Origin: Naumovozyma dairenensis CBS 421
Lineage: Eukaryota > Ascomycota > Saccharomycetes > Saccharomycetales > Saccharomycetaceae
Reading direction: 5' to 3'
NCBI RefSeq assembly: GCF_000227115.2
Contig: NC_016481.1
Span: forward strand, 761,259 to 825,258
DNA: 64,000 bases
Shown: piece by piece, positions 33,784-44,224 of the stretch
Layout: each line of letters starts with the position of its first letter
Numbering within the stretch: the stretch's first letter is position 1
Notes under the pieces: generated by a model
Seen by the model: only the letters and a program-made list of their open reading frames with translations
What the model was told of the DNA's origin: nothing
Database searches by the model: none
Made by a program: the position numbers and the translations under genes

Positions 33784-33855
33784 GCCGCCTTAGCTTAGTG
33801 GTAGAGCGCTGCACTTGTAATGCAGAGGTCGCTAGTTCAATTCTGGCAGGTGGCA
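33784..33855 (+). tRNA. tRNA-Thr (anticodon TGT)
   Basis: A complete 72-nt cloverleaf: acceptor GCCGCCT pairs with AGGTGGC (one G-T pair) and is followed by discriminator A; the D arm is AGCTTAGTGGTAGAGC; the anticodon stem CTGCA/TGCAG has loop CTTGTAA; the T arm contains GTTCAA. There is no intron and CCA is not encoded. A TTTATTTTTT run just downstream is a plausible Pol III terminator. As I recall, S. cerevisiae has tT(UGU)H in this interval next to OYE2, so position is conserved. Confidence 0.96.
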
Positions 33856-34071
33856 TTTATTTTTTCCTTCTAACTTTAGAGGTGTTACCCGGACTGGTAT
33901 TTAAGTATTATATTCCAAAAGTTGGAAGTAGCGTTAAATTGGAACATATTCGTAAAAGGAAGATCTTACGGTATCGAGTTGCCAGGACAGGCTTTTAAGC
34001 AGTAGAATATATTAGTAACTGCTACTTCTTTTCATCCGGAGTACTATTAGAAATCCTTTTACCGTGACATA

Positions 34072-34755
34072 ATGATTTTACAGCTCATCTCGTATCTAGG
34101 GAATATTTTCGGATTTGTCTTTTTAACATTATCAATAGCGTCAGGATTATATTACATTAGTGAAATCGTGGAAGAACATACAGAACCTACCAGAAGATTT
34201 CTTACACGTGCAATTGCATCTATAATTATACTTTTATTTCTTCTTCTAGTACTAGACAGATTCCCCGTGAAACTAACTTTATTTTCCATTGCCTCTCATG
34301 TCCTTTATTACAGAAACTTAAAGAAGTTTCCAATAATTTCACTAAGTGGGCCAACATTTATCAGTAGTTGCATTGCTGTAGTGTTGAATCATTACTTATG
34401 GTTCAAATATTTCAATAACAATGAAATCCCTCCGCAATTCAGATTCGATCCAAATTATATTCCAAGAAGACGTGCCAATTTCACAGAAGTAGCATCATTT
34501 TTCGCAATCTGTATTTGGTTCATCCCATTCGCATTATTTGTTTCATTATCAGCAAGTGACTATGTCTTGCCCACGACTACAGAGATGGATAATAAGAAAT
34601 TTGATACTGAAGCAGATGAATCCGTTACTCCTAAATTGAAGAAGAGAACCATTGGACTGGCAAGGGTAGTAATTAATGGTATCCGTAAACGTATTTATTC
34701 TATAGCCAGATCTTTTGGTTATGAAATTGATCCAGATTATGGAAGATTACTATGA
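34072..34755 (+). CDS. SVP26: Early Golgi/COPII cargo adaptor Svp26
   Basis: The 227-residue membrane protein (yeast 228) helps load glycosyltransferases such as Ktr3 and Mnn2 into COPII vesicles and retain them in the early Golgi. Four hydrophobic segments are visible, near residues 1-25, 43-62, 88-112 and 138-162. The short loops and a cytosolic tail rich in Lys/Arg match the family. The start LQLISYLGNIFGFVFLTLSIA after Met1 is typical. It is followed by YHR182W, as in S. cerevisiae. Confidence 0.93.
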   Translation: MILQLISYLGNIFGFVFLTLSIASGLYYISEIVEEHTEPTRRFLTRAIASIIILLFLLLVLDRFPVKLTLFSIASHVLYYRNLKKFPIISLSGPTFISSCIAVVLNHYLWFKYFNNNEIPPQFRFDPNYIPRRRANFTEVASFFAICIWFIPFALFVSLSASDYVLPTTTEMDNKKFDTEADESVTPKLKKRTIGLARVVINGIRKRIYSIARSFGYEIDPDYGRLL

Positions 34756-35133
34756 GTTCTATAGAATCTATTCGTTTTCCCCTTATGAATGAACACATTC
34801 TATAAATATCATTTTGTAATGGTACATACTTTCTGTATTTTAAGATTTTTGTCACTTTAAATAACTCCGTTCTATTTTGAATTTAACAGATAATATCTTA
34901 CAATTTTTAAACTAATATGAGTCGATATTTTAAAACTTCTTGCTAGATATGAAGTTATTTTAAAAATTGGTATGGCTTGTACCTGTCATATATGTTTAAC
35001 GCCGTAGAACATCAAAAATTACTTTATAGATAATACAATAAGGTTGAACTGGTCAACGAAACAAAGTTTACAGCCAGAACGAAAACAAAGAAGATTTCCG
35101 AAAAATTGGTGAATATTCCCTCTCCCTAGACCA
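34756..35133. other. SVP26-YHR182W intergenic
   Basis: This 378-bp, strongly AT-rich spacer shows no ORF, RNA gene or clear motif. Confidence 0.55.
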
Positions 35134-37739
35134 ATGTCCCGATCAGAATCTAATACAGAAAATCAAACAAGAGTAGTAAAATATACTTTAAGGACAACAT
35201 TTTGGTCGAAAGATTATATCACGGGGATTAATACATTTTTAAATCAGATTAAAAATGATAATAAAATTTTAACTACGCAACTCACTACATATTCGAATTT
35301 CCAGAATGAATGTTGGTCAAAATTCATCAAATCATTATCATCTTCTGTATCCACATCGGATGGGAACAATCCAATACTGTATCTATTTTATAAGAAACTA
35401 TCCGAATCAGACATCGATGAAGTGATGACAGTTTCATGTTTGGATCCATTGCGTAAAGTGTTGAAAAGGAATGAGGAATTTTTATGGGTAACTGAGAATG
35501 AACTAAAAACTAAATATGATTATTTCATTAAAGATTTTAAATCCACTAAAGAAGCTATGGTTGAATGTGAAAAACGTACTGAGATGTTATCTAATCAATA
35601 CAAAACCTTTCCAAAAGATATTGAAGAGGTAAAGAAGCAAGAACATGACAAAGAGGATGAAGTGCAAGGGGAGGACGAAGTAGGAGAAAAGATTAAAGTT
35701 AACGATAACAGGGAAATTTCTCTGGAGCGTTCTGATACGGCTGACAATTCACCATTTAACATAACCTATCCCTTTGAATTAGATACAAGATTACTTTTCC
35801 AAACTCAAGTTGACTTTTTTACTTTTCTTAATAAATTAAAGGATACGGTTCCAGTAGAAAAAAGAATGATATCAATTCCAGGATTAAGTAATGATGGATT
35901 TCAAGGAAGCACATTACTACATGAAATTAAGAAACAAGATATAAAAATAGATACATCATCATTTAATATGGACCGAATTGGCCAAATTTTTATTGATTTA
36001 AATATTATTCAAGAGAACTCATTGAATTATTTTACTGTTTCGTCTTCAAGGGTACTTTTTGCTAATGATAGTTATTATCATTGGGTCGGTACTACTTTCA
36101 AATACATAACTGCTTCATTGACGACTTTAACACCAAGTTCATCTGCAAGTTCATCGATTATTCGAACTAATACAGTCGGTACAAACTCAATGGAAGAAAC
36201 ACATGGAAGAAAGAAGAAAACATATGGCGAATTAGAACATGATGCAATTCAAACAACAACTAGATCTATCTCTAGTTGGTTTCGTAAAATAAGTATGGCA
36301 GATGGAGGTGAAGAAAGTGATACTGATTTACTAAGAGGACAATTATTACAGTGGGAACACAAAGCATTAAAAAGGTTTTGTAAGTTGGAGTACTCTAGGA
36401 TCCAACTAGAAAAAGCAATCTTTGAGAATTGTAAGAAATATTCTGCACTGACGGAAGATTTGATCGCAACAATAAATCAAACTCATCTTGCTGCCAATCA
36501 TAGTATTGGGGGTTTAATCAAGATTTGGGATATTGATGATTCGAAGAGAAAGTCTAACTATGTTCACGAATTTTATGGAGCTAAGGGCGGCTACCTTGGA
36601 TTTTTTTCAAGAGATAATTGTATTCCATTCAATGGTTGGTTAACTAATTCAAATCATATTGAAAAAAAGGCCTTTCTTTTCGGGCATGCAATTGATGATA
36701 ATATTCTCGACAGTATAACATTAATTTTGAGATTTATTGAGAATGGTAACAATAACCAAGAATTAAGGAGTAAAGGTTATTTGCTTAAACATGTTTACCA
36801 AAGTTGGAGGAATGATATTGATCTTATACGTGTTGCTAATCTTCGAAGAGAACTTCTCGAAGAATTTATGAATAACGGTTTCGATAATAAAAAGGCTATA
36901 GAGAAGTTAACAGATACAAACCATACTAACGTAAATATATTAATTAATGATTGGGTTGGGTTAATAAAATTATGGCTTCTAGAGTTACCAAATTGCTTAT
37001 TTTCATCGTCTTGTTACGACAATATCATGAACATTAAAATACCTATTACAACTGAATCGATAAATAGTGATTCTTTCAACTGGATGGACGAACTGCCGCC
37101 TTACAACATTAAATTAATTTTAGAATTCTCAAAACATTTTGGATGGTTGACAGACCATCAAGTACAGGGAAGTGATGTGGTCTCGGATCTATTCTATGAT
37201 AATATGGATATACCACTGTTTCATTTGTTTATAAGGCCACTCGGGCTGAGAGAGCCAACTCATGTTGTCAAATTATCTCCAATTATATGCGAATTATTTT
37301 CCAATAAAATGATTTACGAAAAGTTTAAAGAAAAGCTAAAAAACGAAATAGAAGAGAAAGGCAACATTCCAGCATTGAATAGTGACAAAAAAGTGGTGGA
37401 ACCAGAACCAGAAGTCCCATCTATTGTGATTAAACAAGGGGAAGAAAAAAAGAAGAAGAAAGTACAGTCAATACTGAACTCCCTGCTGAAGACATAGTTA
37501 AGAACGCAGAATTGGGCCATAGTTTGACGTTCAAAAGTACACTGAATCTAATCAAACCTCGCACAAGAACAAATAGTTTTGTGCAATCTATTGAAAAAGA
37601 TGAAGAAGCTGAAGAATTCATACCGAAGCCATTTAAGACTAGCTCAACACCAGGGTCTCCTCAGAATAAAAGAAGAAGCGGAATAAGTTTATTATCTAAC
37701 GCAGATGATGAAGCTTCTCTACAGATGGATATAGTCTAA
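35134..37739 (+). CDS. RGD3: F-BAR/DEP/RhoGAP protein, YHR182W/Rgd3 family, with a frame break near the C terminus
   Basis: The first frame (35134-37497) encodes 787 residues matching yeast YHR182W: an F-BAR-type coiled-coil N terminus (TLRTTFWSKDYITGINTFL), a DEP-like insert around residues 210-330, and a divergent RhoGAP-like C-terminal region. It acts in Rho GTPase signalling and polarised trafficking. The frame breaks at a run of seven A at about 37445. A second frame continues without a stop to 37739 (about 80-90 codons of Ser/Thr/Pro-rich, protein-like tail). One missing base in this tract explains both frames. A homopolymer sequencing error is the simplest reading; a real C-terminal truncation is the alternative. 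Confidence 0.85.
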
Positions 37740-38723
37740 TATTGGTCGAATATATGTAACTTTCAGTACGTACAATTTTTTTTTTTGAGATTTATTTCAG
37801 ACGTTTTGTTTAGTTGTCAGCTAAAATAGGGTTGGCCAAACAGGGTTGTAAAACTGTGGTTTACGGACCTAGCTCAGAGGTGACAAAGCCCTGAGAAAAA
37901 GGGACGCCTCCGCTGCAGCCATCTCCCGGTAATCGGTGTTAAAATGTTGCTCAACTGTTTCCTTGGTGGTGTTTTTCACTGTGTAAAAGTTTCCGTTTCC
38001 GTTTCCGTAAGGTGAGGGCGAGACTGCACAGAAGTCCACAGTTCCCGTCCTCGAGAAGAAACACAAGAAAAGGAATTTGTAATCCCGCCTGGCATCCTAT
38101 GTCCGCGCGGGATAGTCATTACCCTATGCTTACCATTTTCTTAATAATGTTGCGGTAATGGCCGAATATTGATGCGGGAGACGGTGGAAACGAGGCGGCA
38201 ACATGTGTTGATAATGCCTAATTTTCCTTCCTTTGAGTCCGCTTCCTCACCAAATTTCACCAAATCTCACCAAATTTCGCCAAATTTTGGCGCCACGGTG
38301 TGTCCCAATTCCTTCTCTCTCTGCGAAAACCGCACCGCACCGCACAGCATGTTACCTTAAACTCGCTACCGCTGAGTGCAGTGCAGTGCAGTGCACTGGA
38401 CGGTCCCTTCCTGTTCCGCACTTTAACTACTTACTTACGTACGCGAGCGGTTAACCGGTGAAAGGACCTTAAATCCTCCCTTTCTGCCCAGAACATCAGA
38501 TCGCCGCCCGCCCAACAGGGTAGTGGAATATATTGATATAAATAATACTCACTTTTCCCGTATCTGAAAAATTATAAATTGCCTCCCTTTCCTTGCCGTT
38601 CAATGGCCAATTGATCACAATTGATCACAATCAAGCACAGTTAAGTAGTATCAGATTCTCCGATATCAGTACTTAATACCACACTGCCCCCAAAAATACA
38701 AAACTAAATATAATAATACAAAA
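37740..38723. promoter_or_regulatory. GND upstream region with Stb5-type site and short tandem repeats
   Basis: A 984-bp spacer, GC-richer than its surroundings. CGGTGTTA at 37934-37941 matches the Stb5 core on the plus strand. CGGTTAACCG at 38448-38457 is a palindrome of inverted CGG triplets, the kind of site zinc-cluster factors bind. Short tandem repeats are present: GTTTCC x3 (37989-38006), a 10-bp CAAATTTCAC unit x4 (38251-38290), CGCAC x3 (38331-38345) and GTGCA x4 (38376-38395). I see no gene. Confidence 0.55.
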
Positions 38724-40193
38724 ATGTCTGCTGATTTTGGTTTAATCGGTTTAGCCGTCATGGGTCAAAACTTAATCTTGAACGCTGCTGACCACGGTTT
38801 CACTGTCGTCGCTTACAACAGAACCGTTTCTAAAGTTGAAAATTTCTTAGCTAACGAAGCTAAGGGTAAATCCATCATTGGTGCTACCTCAATTGAAGAT
38901 TTCATTGCTAAATTGAAAAGACCAAGAAAGGTTATGCTTTTAGTTAAAGCCGGTGCTCCAGTTGACGCTTTAATTAAGGAATTAGTCCCACATTTAGAAA
39001 AGGGTGATATCATCATCGATGGTGGTAACTCTCATTTCCCAGATTCTAACAGACGTTACGAAGAGTTGAAAGAACAAGGTATCTTATTCGTCGGTTCCGG
39101 TGTTTCCGGTGGTGAAGATGGTGCTCGTTACGGTCCATCTTTGATGCCAGGTGGTGCTGAAGAAGCTTGGCCTCATATCAAAAACATCTTCCAATCAATT
39201 TCCGCAAAATCTGATGGTGAACCATGTTGTGACTGGGTCGGCCCAGCTGGTGCAGGTCATTACGTTAAGATGGTCCATAACGGTATTGAATATGGTGATA
39301 TGCAATTGATTTGTGAAGCTTACGATATCATGAAACGTGTTGGTAACTTTACTGACAAGGAAATTGGTGATGTTTTCGAAACTTGGAACAAGGGTGTTCT
39401 TGATTCTTTCTTAATTGAAATTACTAGAGATATCTTGAAGTTCAATGACGTTGATGGTAAGCCATTAGTTGAAAAAATTATGGATACCGCTGGTCAAAAG
39501 GGTACTGGTAAATGGACTGCCATTAATGCTTTAGATTTAGGTATGCCAGTTACTTTGATTGGTGAAGCTGTCTTTTCTCGTTGTTTATCTGCTATAAAGA
39601 ATGAAAGAATTAGAGCCTCCAAGACTTTAGTTGGTCCAACCATTCCAAAGGATTTAATTAAGGATAAGAAGCAATTCGTTGACGATTTAGAACAAGCTTT
39701 ATACGCTTCTAAGATTATTTCTTATGCTCAAGGTTTCATGTTGATCCGTGAAGCTGGTAAAACTTACGGTTGGAAATTGAACAACCCAGCTATTGCCTTA
39801 ATGTGGAGAGGTGGTTGTATCATTAGGTCTGTTTTCTTAGCTGAAATCACTAAGGCTTACAGAGAAGATCCAGAATTAGAAAACTTATTATTCCACAGTT
39901 TCTTCTCTGATGCTGTCACAAAGGCTCAATCTGGTTGGAGAAAATCTATCGCTTTGGCTACTACCTACGGTATCCCAACTCCAGCTTTCTCCACTGCTTT
40001 ATCTTTCTACGATGGTTACAGATCTGAAAGATTACCAGCTAACTTGTTACAAGCTCAAAGAGATTACTTCGGTGCTCACACTTTCAGAGTTTTGCCAGAA
40101 GCTGCTTCTGAAACTTTACCAGTCGATAAGGATATTCACATCAACTGGACTGGTCATGGTGGTAACGTTTCTTCTTCTACTTATCAAGCTTAG
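38724..40193 (+). CDS. GND1: 6-phosphogluconate dehydrogenase, decarboxylating
   Basis: The 489-residue enzyme (same length as yeast Gnd1) makes ribulose 5-phosphate, CO2 and NADPH in the oxidative pentose phosphate pathway. The NADP-binding motif [15 protein letters not shown] is at the N terminus, the substrate/catalytic block [19 protein letters not shown] is mid-protein, and the family signature is [14 protein letters not shown]. Strong preferred-codon bias shows high expression. S. cerevisiae keeps two duplicates (GND1, GND2); synteny with SSP1 makes this the GND1-track copy. Confidence 0.98.
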   Translation: MSADFGLIGLAVMGQNLILNAADHGFTVVAYNRTVSKVENFLANEAKGKSIIGATSIEDFIAKLKRPRKVMLLVKAGAPVDALIKELVPHLEKGDIIIDGGNSHFPDSNRRYEELKEQGILFVGSGVSGGEDGARYGPSLMPGGAEEAWPHIKNIFQSISAKSDGEPCCDWVGPAGAGHYVKMVHNGIEYGDMQLICEAYDIMKRVGNFTDKEIGDVFETWNKGVLDSFLIEITRDILKFNDVDGKPLVEKIMDTAGQKGTGKWTAINALDLGMPVTLIGEAVFSRCLSAIKNERIRASKTLVGPTIPKDLIKDKKQFVDDLEQALYASKIISYAQGFMLIREAGKTYGWKLNNPAIALMWRGGCIIRSVFLAEITKAYREDPELENLLFHSFFSDAVTKAQSGWRKSIALATTYGIPTPAFSTALSFYDGYRSERLPANLLQAQRDYFGAHTFRVLPEAASETLPVDKDIHINWTGHGGNVSSSTYQA

Positions 40194-40504
40194 ATAATAT
40201 CAAGATTGAAATTGATATCCACTCATACACATTCTCCTATATAAATAACTCAAATCTACTTCTCAATTCTCTTTATAAATGAACCTAATACGATAATGAA
40301 TTATATTTAACGTTACATTTGCTTATTTTTTTACCTTTGTTTTGATTGTATAGAAATACCATATAAGGTATTCTTATCGTTTTTATCCTTCTTATGAATG
40401 GCTGATTTTTTGGAGAATATATAGTATGGTCGGCATATCATATAACTCTTCACAACTGTCGCGTTAGAAAGAACGACACACTCACAGGTTGGTCAGAAGA
40501 AAAT

Positions 40505-40513
40505 GACACAAAA
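40505..40513 (+). promoter_or_regulatory. Middle sporulation element (Ndt80 site) of SSP1
   Basis: GACACAAAA is a full match to the MSE consensus gNCRCAAAW, 148 bp before the SSP1 ATG, inside the 467-bp GND-SSP1 spacer. It fits the known Ndt80-dependent middle-meiotic expression of SSP1. Confidence 0.7.
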
Positions 40514-40660
40514 CAACATCCAGTTAAATATGAAGATAACCATTGTAATACTATGTAATATAAGAACCACACTTCTAAAGCAATAAAGTGCCAACTCTGT
40601 TAACTAACATTTATCAAAACTTTTTTCCAGACGAAAGTGAACACACAAAGGGAAAAAAAT

Positions 40661-42307
40661 ATGGTCGAGGATTCGGAAAACAAACAACATACTCCATTAC
40701 CTTTTCCAGACCCACCACAATACCCCTTATCATCAGTTCAAAATCTTACACAAAAAGAGGAAAACGGCAGTATAGTCAATAAATGTAAGAATATTCTGTC
40801 ATCACTCTTTGAGAAAACAAACTACCCCGATAATAATGACACTGACGAGGAAGATGATAAAATAAGACAACTTTTTCCCGATGAAAATCATGACGATTCG
40901 TACTCAAGAAGAAAAATTGATGGCGAGAGCCAATTGCAATACTTGAATGTAAATGATTCTTCAAGTAGTTCAAATACCTTTCTCACGGGGAACGACCAAG
41001 AGATAACTAATTTCCTTCATTTTCCCGAACCTAAGTCTTTACCGATAAGAATGTCTGTTAATGAAGATATTAACGAATCATATCTTGACCGGATCAAACA
41101 TTTAGAAGTAAGTAAAACAAAGATACCTTACTCTGAACCTCATTCAAAAGTGCCAGGTTTATTTGAAACATTCTCTCTCACAACATTACAGTTCAAAGCA
41201 GTATCATTATCAACTTTAAAGAAAAGGTTAGAAAATATTTATACTAAAAGGAAAGATTTATGTAAAGCAAACAAAAGATTTTTAAACACTTTAAGTCATT
41301 GGAGTTCCAGTAATTTAGCTATTGATACTGATTCAATGACTTTAATAAAAGAGATAGACGAACTATTCAGACAAGATTTACTCTTTGAACACAAAATAAA
41401 GGAAAAATTAAATAATTTGACGACATCGTTAGAATTTGTTTGTAAGAGGGAAAATGAATTAATCATCCAAAAAAAGACTCTAATAACAGATATGAAAAAA
41501 TATGAGAAAATGAGAGACAAGAAAGGGGACTTTAATCAAGAAACCCAATTTTTATTAGAAAAGGTAATAACGTCACGAAGATTTTTCGATTCTATAAAAG
41601 TTCATTTCCAAAATGCAGTCTCTGTTACGACAAGGCAATTATTCAAAGAGCTTGCAATTGAATATTACGAGTGCTGTTCAGATTTAAAACAGCATTCCGG
41701 TGCGTTTATTGAGAATTCACTTGTAACTTTAGAACGCCTTAATTCTGAAGAACTGATGCAAACATTGGAAGACCTTAGAAGAAGACGTGCTCATTGGGTT
41801 TGGCAGAAATTACCAGAAGAACAGAAAAAGAATCCAAGAAACTTAGAAAATATGAGGAATGGAATTTATGACTGTAACGATTCTTTGCTAAAGAATATAT
41901 ACAAAAAGTTACCAGAGATTTATACCCCGGTTCCTGTTGCTTCACCTGAAGAACCTCATTTAAATTTTTTAAACGGTTACGAAGAAACCAATTCTTTTAT
42001 ATCTAAAGAAAAAAATATTGGTATCATTGAGGCTACTTCTCCACGAAAAGAATCAGGTACTACTATACCTAAGAATGTAGAAAATAAACCGTCAAATAAT
42101 GCATATTCTCCCTCAGATAAGAGTTCCTCTTTTACGAAAAGACAACTTAGATCAAAGGATACAAAAATAAGTGTCCTTCAACCAAGACCAATGACAGAAA
42201 ACGATATAAATAAAATGCGCCAAGGCGATGATTTGCCGACAAGCGAATTTGTCCAGATATTTAAGGCCCATAAAGAAGAGTTGAATAAAGATCCGTGGCG
42301 TACATAG
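40661..42307 (+). CDS. SSP1: Prospore-membrane leading-edge protein Ssp1
   Basis: The 548-residue protein (yeast 571) is meiosis-specific and forms the ring-shaped coat at the lip of the growing prospore membrane; its degradation allows closure. The call uses synteny (GND1-SSP1-PFS1), length and the central helical core: residues ~130-400 include FKAVSLSTLKKRLENIYTKR and the DLRRRRAHWVWQKLPEEQKK block. The N- and C-terminal regions are charged and low-complexity. The start is the ATG at 40661 (MVEDSEN). An MSE lies upstream. Confidence 0.88.
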   Translation: MVEDSENKQHTPLPFPDPPQYPLSSVQNLTQKEENGSIVNKCKNILSSLFEKTNYPDNNDTDEEDDKIRQLFPDENHDDSYSRRKIDGESQLQYLNVNDSSSSSNTFLTGNDQEITNFLHFPEPKSLPIRMSVNEDINESYLDRIKHLEVSKTKIPYSEPHSKVPGLFETFSLTTLQFKAVSLSTLKKRLENIYTKRKDLCKANKRFLNTLSHWSSSNLAIDTDSMTLIKEIDELFRQDLLFEHKIKEKLNNLTTSLEFVCKRENELIIQKKTLITDMKKYEKMRDKKGDFNQETQFLLEKVITSRRFFDSIKVHFQNAVSVTTRQLFKELAIEYYECCSDLKQHSGAFIENSLVTLERLNSEELMQTLEDLRRRRAHWVWQKLPEEQKKNPRNLENMRNGIYDCNDSLLKNIYKKLPEIYTPVPVASPEEPHLNFLNGYEETNSFISKEKNIGIIEATSPRKESGTTIPKNVENKPSNNAYSPSDKSSSFTKRQLRSKDTKISVLQPRPMTENDINKMRQGDDLPTSEFVQIFKAHKEELNKDPWRT

Positions 42308-42696
42308 CATTCATATATACAAAATAAGGATTAAATAAGAAATATTGTTAGTAATATACTTTGTTTATTACACTTTCAGCTACTCCAAGTAATGCAAGTG
42401 GCATTTTAAGTGATTGGTCAGATCGCTGGTTTCTCCCTAGCGACAACTAATGTCTTTGAACCTTTCGTTAACGAGATCAAGACTGATAGGCACAGAATAA
42501 TGGAAATGTACTAACAAAATGAAGGTTAAATAATTCCAATACTATTTTTTTTTGAAACACAGTCACCTCTTTTGTATAAATTTATTGAATAACTTTAGTT
42601 TCTAAAAAAATAATATCATCGATTGAATATCTTATTGGAAAAAACTGTTTAAAATATAACATTACTACATCCTATACTTTTCTTAAAATATAAAAA
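42308..42696. other. Convergent SSP1-PFS1 spacer
   Basis: These 389 AT-rich bp lie between the 3' ends of two convergent genes. I see nothing else in them. Confidence 0.55.
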
Positions 42697-43449
42697 CTAA
42701 TTTTTATCTGGGAAACTTGTATTATAATCCCAATTGGCAACTTCTTTTTCTTGTTCATAAAAAGCTCTTACCAGTACATCCAATTTCCTGGATTGTAATT
42801 GTAATAAGTCTTCTTGAGATACTAAAGAGATTTGAACGCCAGATTTCTTACAAAAATTTTCAAATTCTTCTTCTTCCCAATCAAGAGAATAATCATAATC
42901 GAAACAATTGGAGAGCCAAGCTCCATTTCCTCCCTCAAAAATTGGAATATCTTCGATCCATTTATTTACTTTTTCTTTATGTGACATATTTTGGACTATT
43001 CTTGGATTAAACCAGGGTGGAAAAGTTTCGCCAGAACAATTATAATAATCCCCAACACTAATATCATTAAGATACTGTTTGTTTTCAAAGTATGTAACAC
43101 CATTATAGCAATTGGCATGGTGTACATTTGTTGACTCCTTAACAAAATTATATGATGGGACTTCTTGTTGAGACCTTTCTGGATAGAATATATTGTTTGA
43201 ACCTTCGTTTTGCATCTGCTGAATATAAATTGCCTCATTGTCAGAAGTATCCTCCCTAATAATCCTTAATTCAGTTATATTTTTTGTTTCTAAAATGGGG
43301 GACTTTTGTATATTTCTCTTAAATTTTCTCCCTCTTTTAATTCCATGGTCTGTTTTTGGAAGGTCATCATTGGAAGAGCTTTCAATATTAAGTATTTTTT
43401 CGTTAGTTTGCAAAGTATTACAGTGTGAACTTTGTTTCTTGGGTGGCAT
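42697..43449 (-). CDS. PFS1: Sporulation protein Pfs1 (Ady1)
   Basis: A 250-residue protein (yeast 237) with a basic N terminus (MPPKKQSSHCN) and an acidic, tryptophan-containing C-terminal half (MSHKEKVNKWIEDIPIFEGG, FDYDYSLDWEEEEFENFCKK). In S. cerevisiae Pfs1/Ady1 is needed for prospore membrane formation at all spindle poles, acting on meiotic outer plaque assembly. The protein evolves quickly, so the call relies mainly on position: convergent with SSP1 and followed by tRNA-Val and KOG1. An MSE core lies upstream. Confidence 0.8.
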   Translation of the reverse strand: MPPKKQSSHCNTLQTNEKILNIESSSNDDLPKTDHGIKRGRKFKRNIQKSPILETKNITELRIIREDTSDNEAIYIQQMQNEGSNNIFYPERSQQEVPSYNFVKESTNVHHANCYNGVTYFENKQYLNDISVGDYYNCSGETFPPWFNPRIVQNMSHKEKVNKWIEDIPIFEGGNGAWLSNCFDYDYSLDWEEEEFENFCKKSGVQISLVSQEDLLQLQSRKLDVLVRAFYEQEKEVANWDYNTSFPDKN

Positions 43450-43574
43450 TGAAATTCCTTTTCACAAAACACTTCCTTACTTGAAATATTTTGGTTTTAC
43501 AAAGATAGCCCTTTAATAGCTACTTCAATTGTCTTTTATCTTTTAGTTTATTTGCTTTGTTTTATTTTATTTTA

Positions 43575-43583
43575 CTTTGTGAC
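43575..43583 (-). promoter_or_regulatory. MSE-like core upstream of PFS1
   Basis: The minus strand reads GTCACAAAG, which keeps the CRCAAA core of the Ndt80 site but not its last base. It lies 126 bp upstream of the PFS1 ATG. Confidence 0.4.
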
Positions 43584-43611
43584 ATTCCAAAAAGAATAAT
43601 TGTACAAAAAA

Positions 43612-43684
43612 TGTTTTAACCGAGGTTCGAACTCGAGACCTTTGCCGTGTGAAGGCAACGTGATAGCCACTACACTATTAAAAC
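43612..43684 (-). tRNA. tRNA-Val (anticodon CAC)
   Basis: On the minus strand a 73-nt cloverleaf is complete: acceptor GTTTTAA pairs with TTAAAAC with discriminator A; the D arm is GTGTAGTGGCTATCAC; anticodon stem TTGCC/GGCAA has loop TTCACAC; the T arm TCGAG-TTCGAAC-CTCGG has one T-G pair. There is no intron. S. cerevisiae has tV(CAC)H next to KOG1, as I recall, so its position is ancestral. The retrotransposon lies immediately upstream of its mature 5' end. Confidence 0.96.
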
Positions 43685-43691
43685 AGATTTT

Positions 43692-43696
43692 TACAT
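43692..43696. repeat. Target-site duplication, left copy
   Basis: TACAT directly precedes the first LTR base and is repeated exactly at 49380-49384, after the last LTR base. A 5-bp duplication is what Ty1 and Ty3 class integrases produce. Confidence 0.9.
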
Positions 43697-44224
43697 TGTA
43701 GTGAAGTGAACTTTGAAGATTCGACTTTACTACCCGTCGGCGAGGTCACGGATACTAGGTATCCGTAGACGAGGTCACGGATATGAGATATCCGTGGTTG
43801 AGGTCGCGGATGGTATATCGTCAGATCAAAGAGGATTCATAGCCTGTGTTTAGTTAGACTAACAAGGAGTTGAATCGAGATCTTCAGTATGGGGTTATCC
43901 TATTAGATAGNNNNNNNNNNNNNNNNNNNNAGTATTAGATACTTTCTGAAACAAGGGGTTGAGTCAAAGTCTTGAGAAGATCCAAGATCCTTCTAAGGGA
44001 TATATATAAGAGGCAAGGATATCGTATACCCTGCATATGTAGTTTATGTAATGACATAGAACTAAGTAACAAACGAACAACGAAGTAACTAAGTAATTAA
44101 GTACTTTAAAAACACATTCAAACCTTTCAACAACAACAACAAAATGAACAACAATCAAGATGTTCACAACAATTTGTCTGAGGACGTAGTCATGTCTGAC
44201 GATGTCCCCAACGCTTTTACTACA
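43697..44224 (+). repeat. 5' LTR (contains a 20-N gap)
   Basis: The 528-bp unit matches the 3' LTR, apart from the gap, which replaces 53 bp by comparison, and about eight small differences. It begins TGTAGT and ends ACTACA. Three 29-bp-spaced repeats begin GAGGTC at 43742, 43771 and 43800, and the first two hold perfect 7-bp-stem hairpins. A TATATATAAG box at 44001-44010 should drive transcription. The gag ATG at 44144 lies inside the LTR, so its last 81 bp encode the first 27 Gag residues. Confidence 0.92.
43911..43930. other. Assembly gap
   Basis: Twenty N bases lie within the 5' LTR. The 3' LTR has 53 bp (49031-49083) at this point, so the N count does not reflect the true length. This is a typical scaffold join across a repeat. 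Confidence 0.97.

Noticed and set aside
33782..33790. TAGCCGCC, a Ume6 URS1 core
   Set aside because: It is the first bases of the tRNA-Thr gene and is fully explained by it.
38169..38454. ORFs of 63 and 73 codons upstream of GND
   Set aside because: They translate short tandem repeats (repeating Pro/Asn/Phe) and show no protein-like features.
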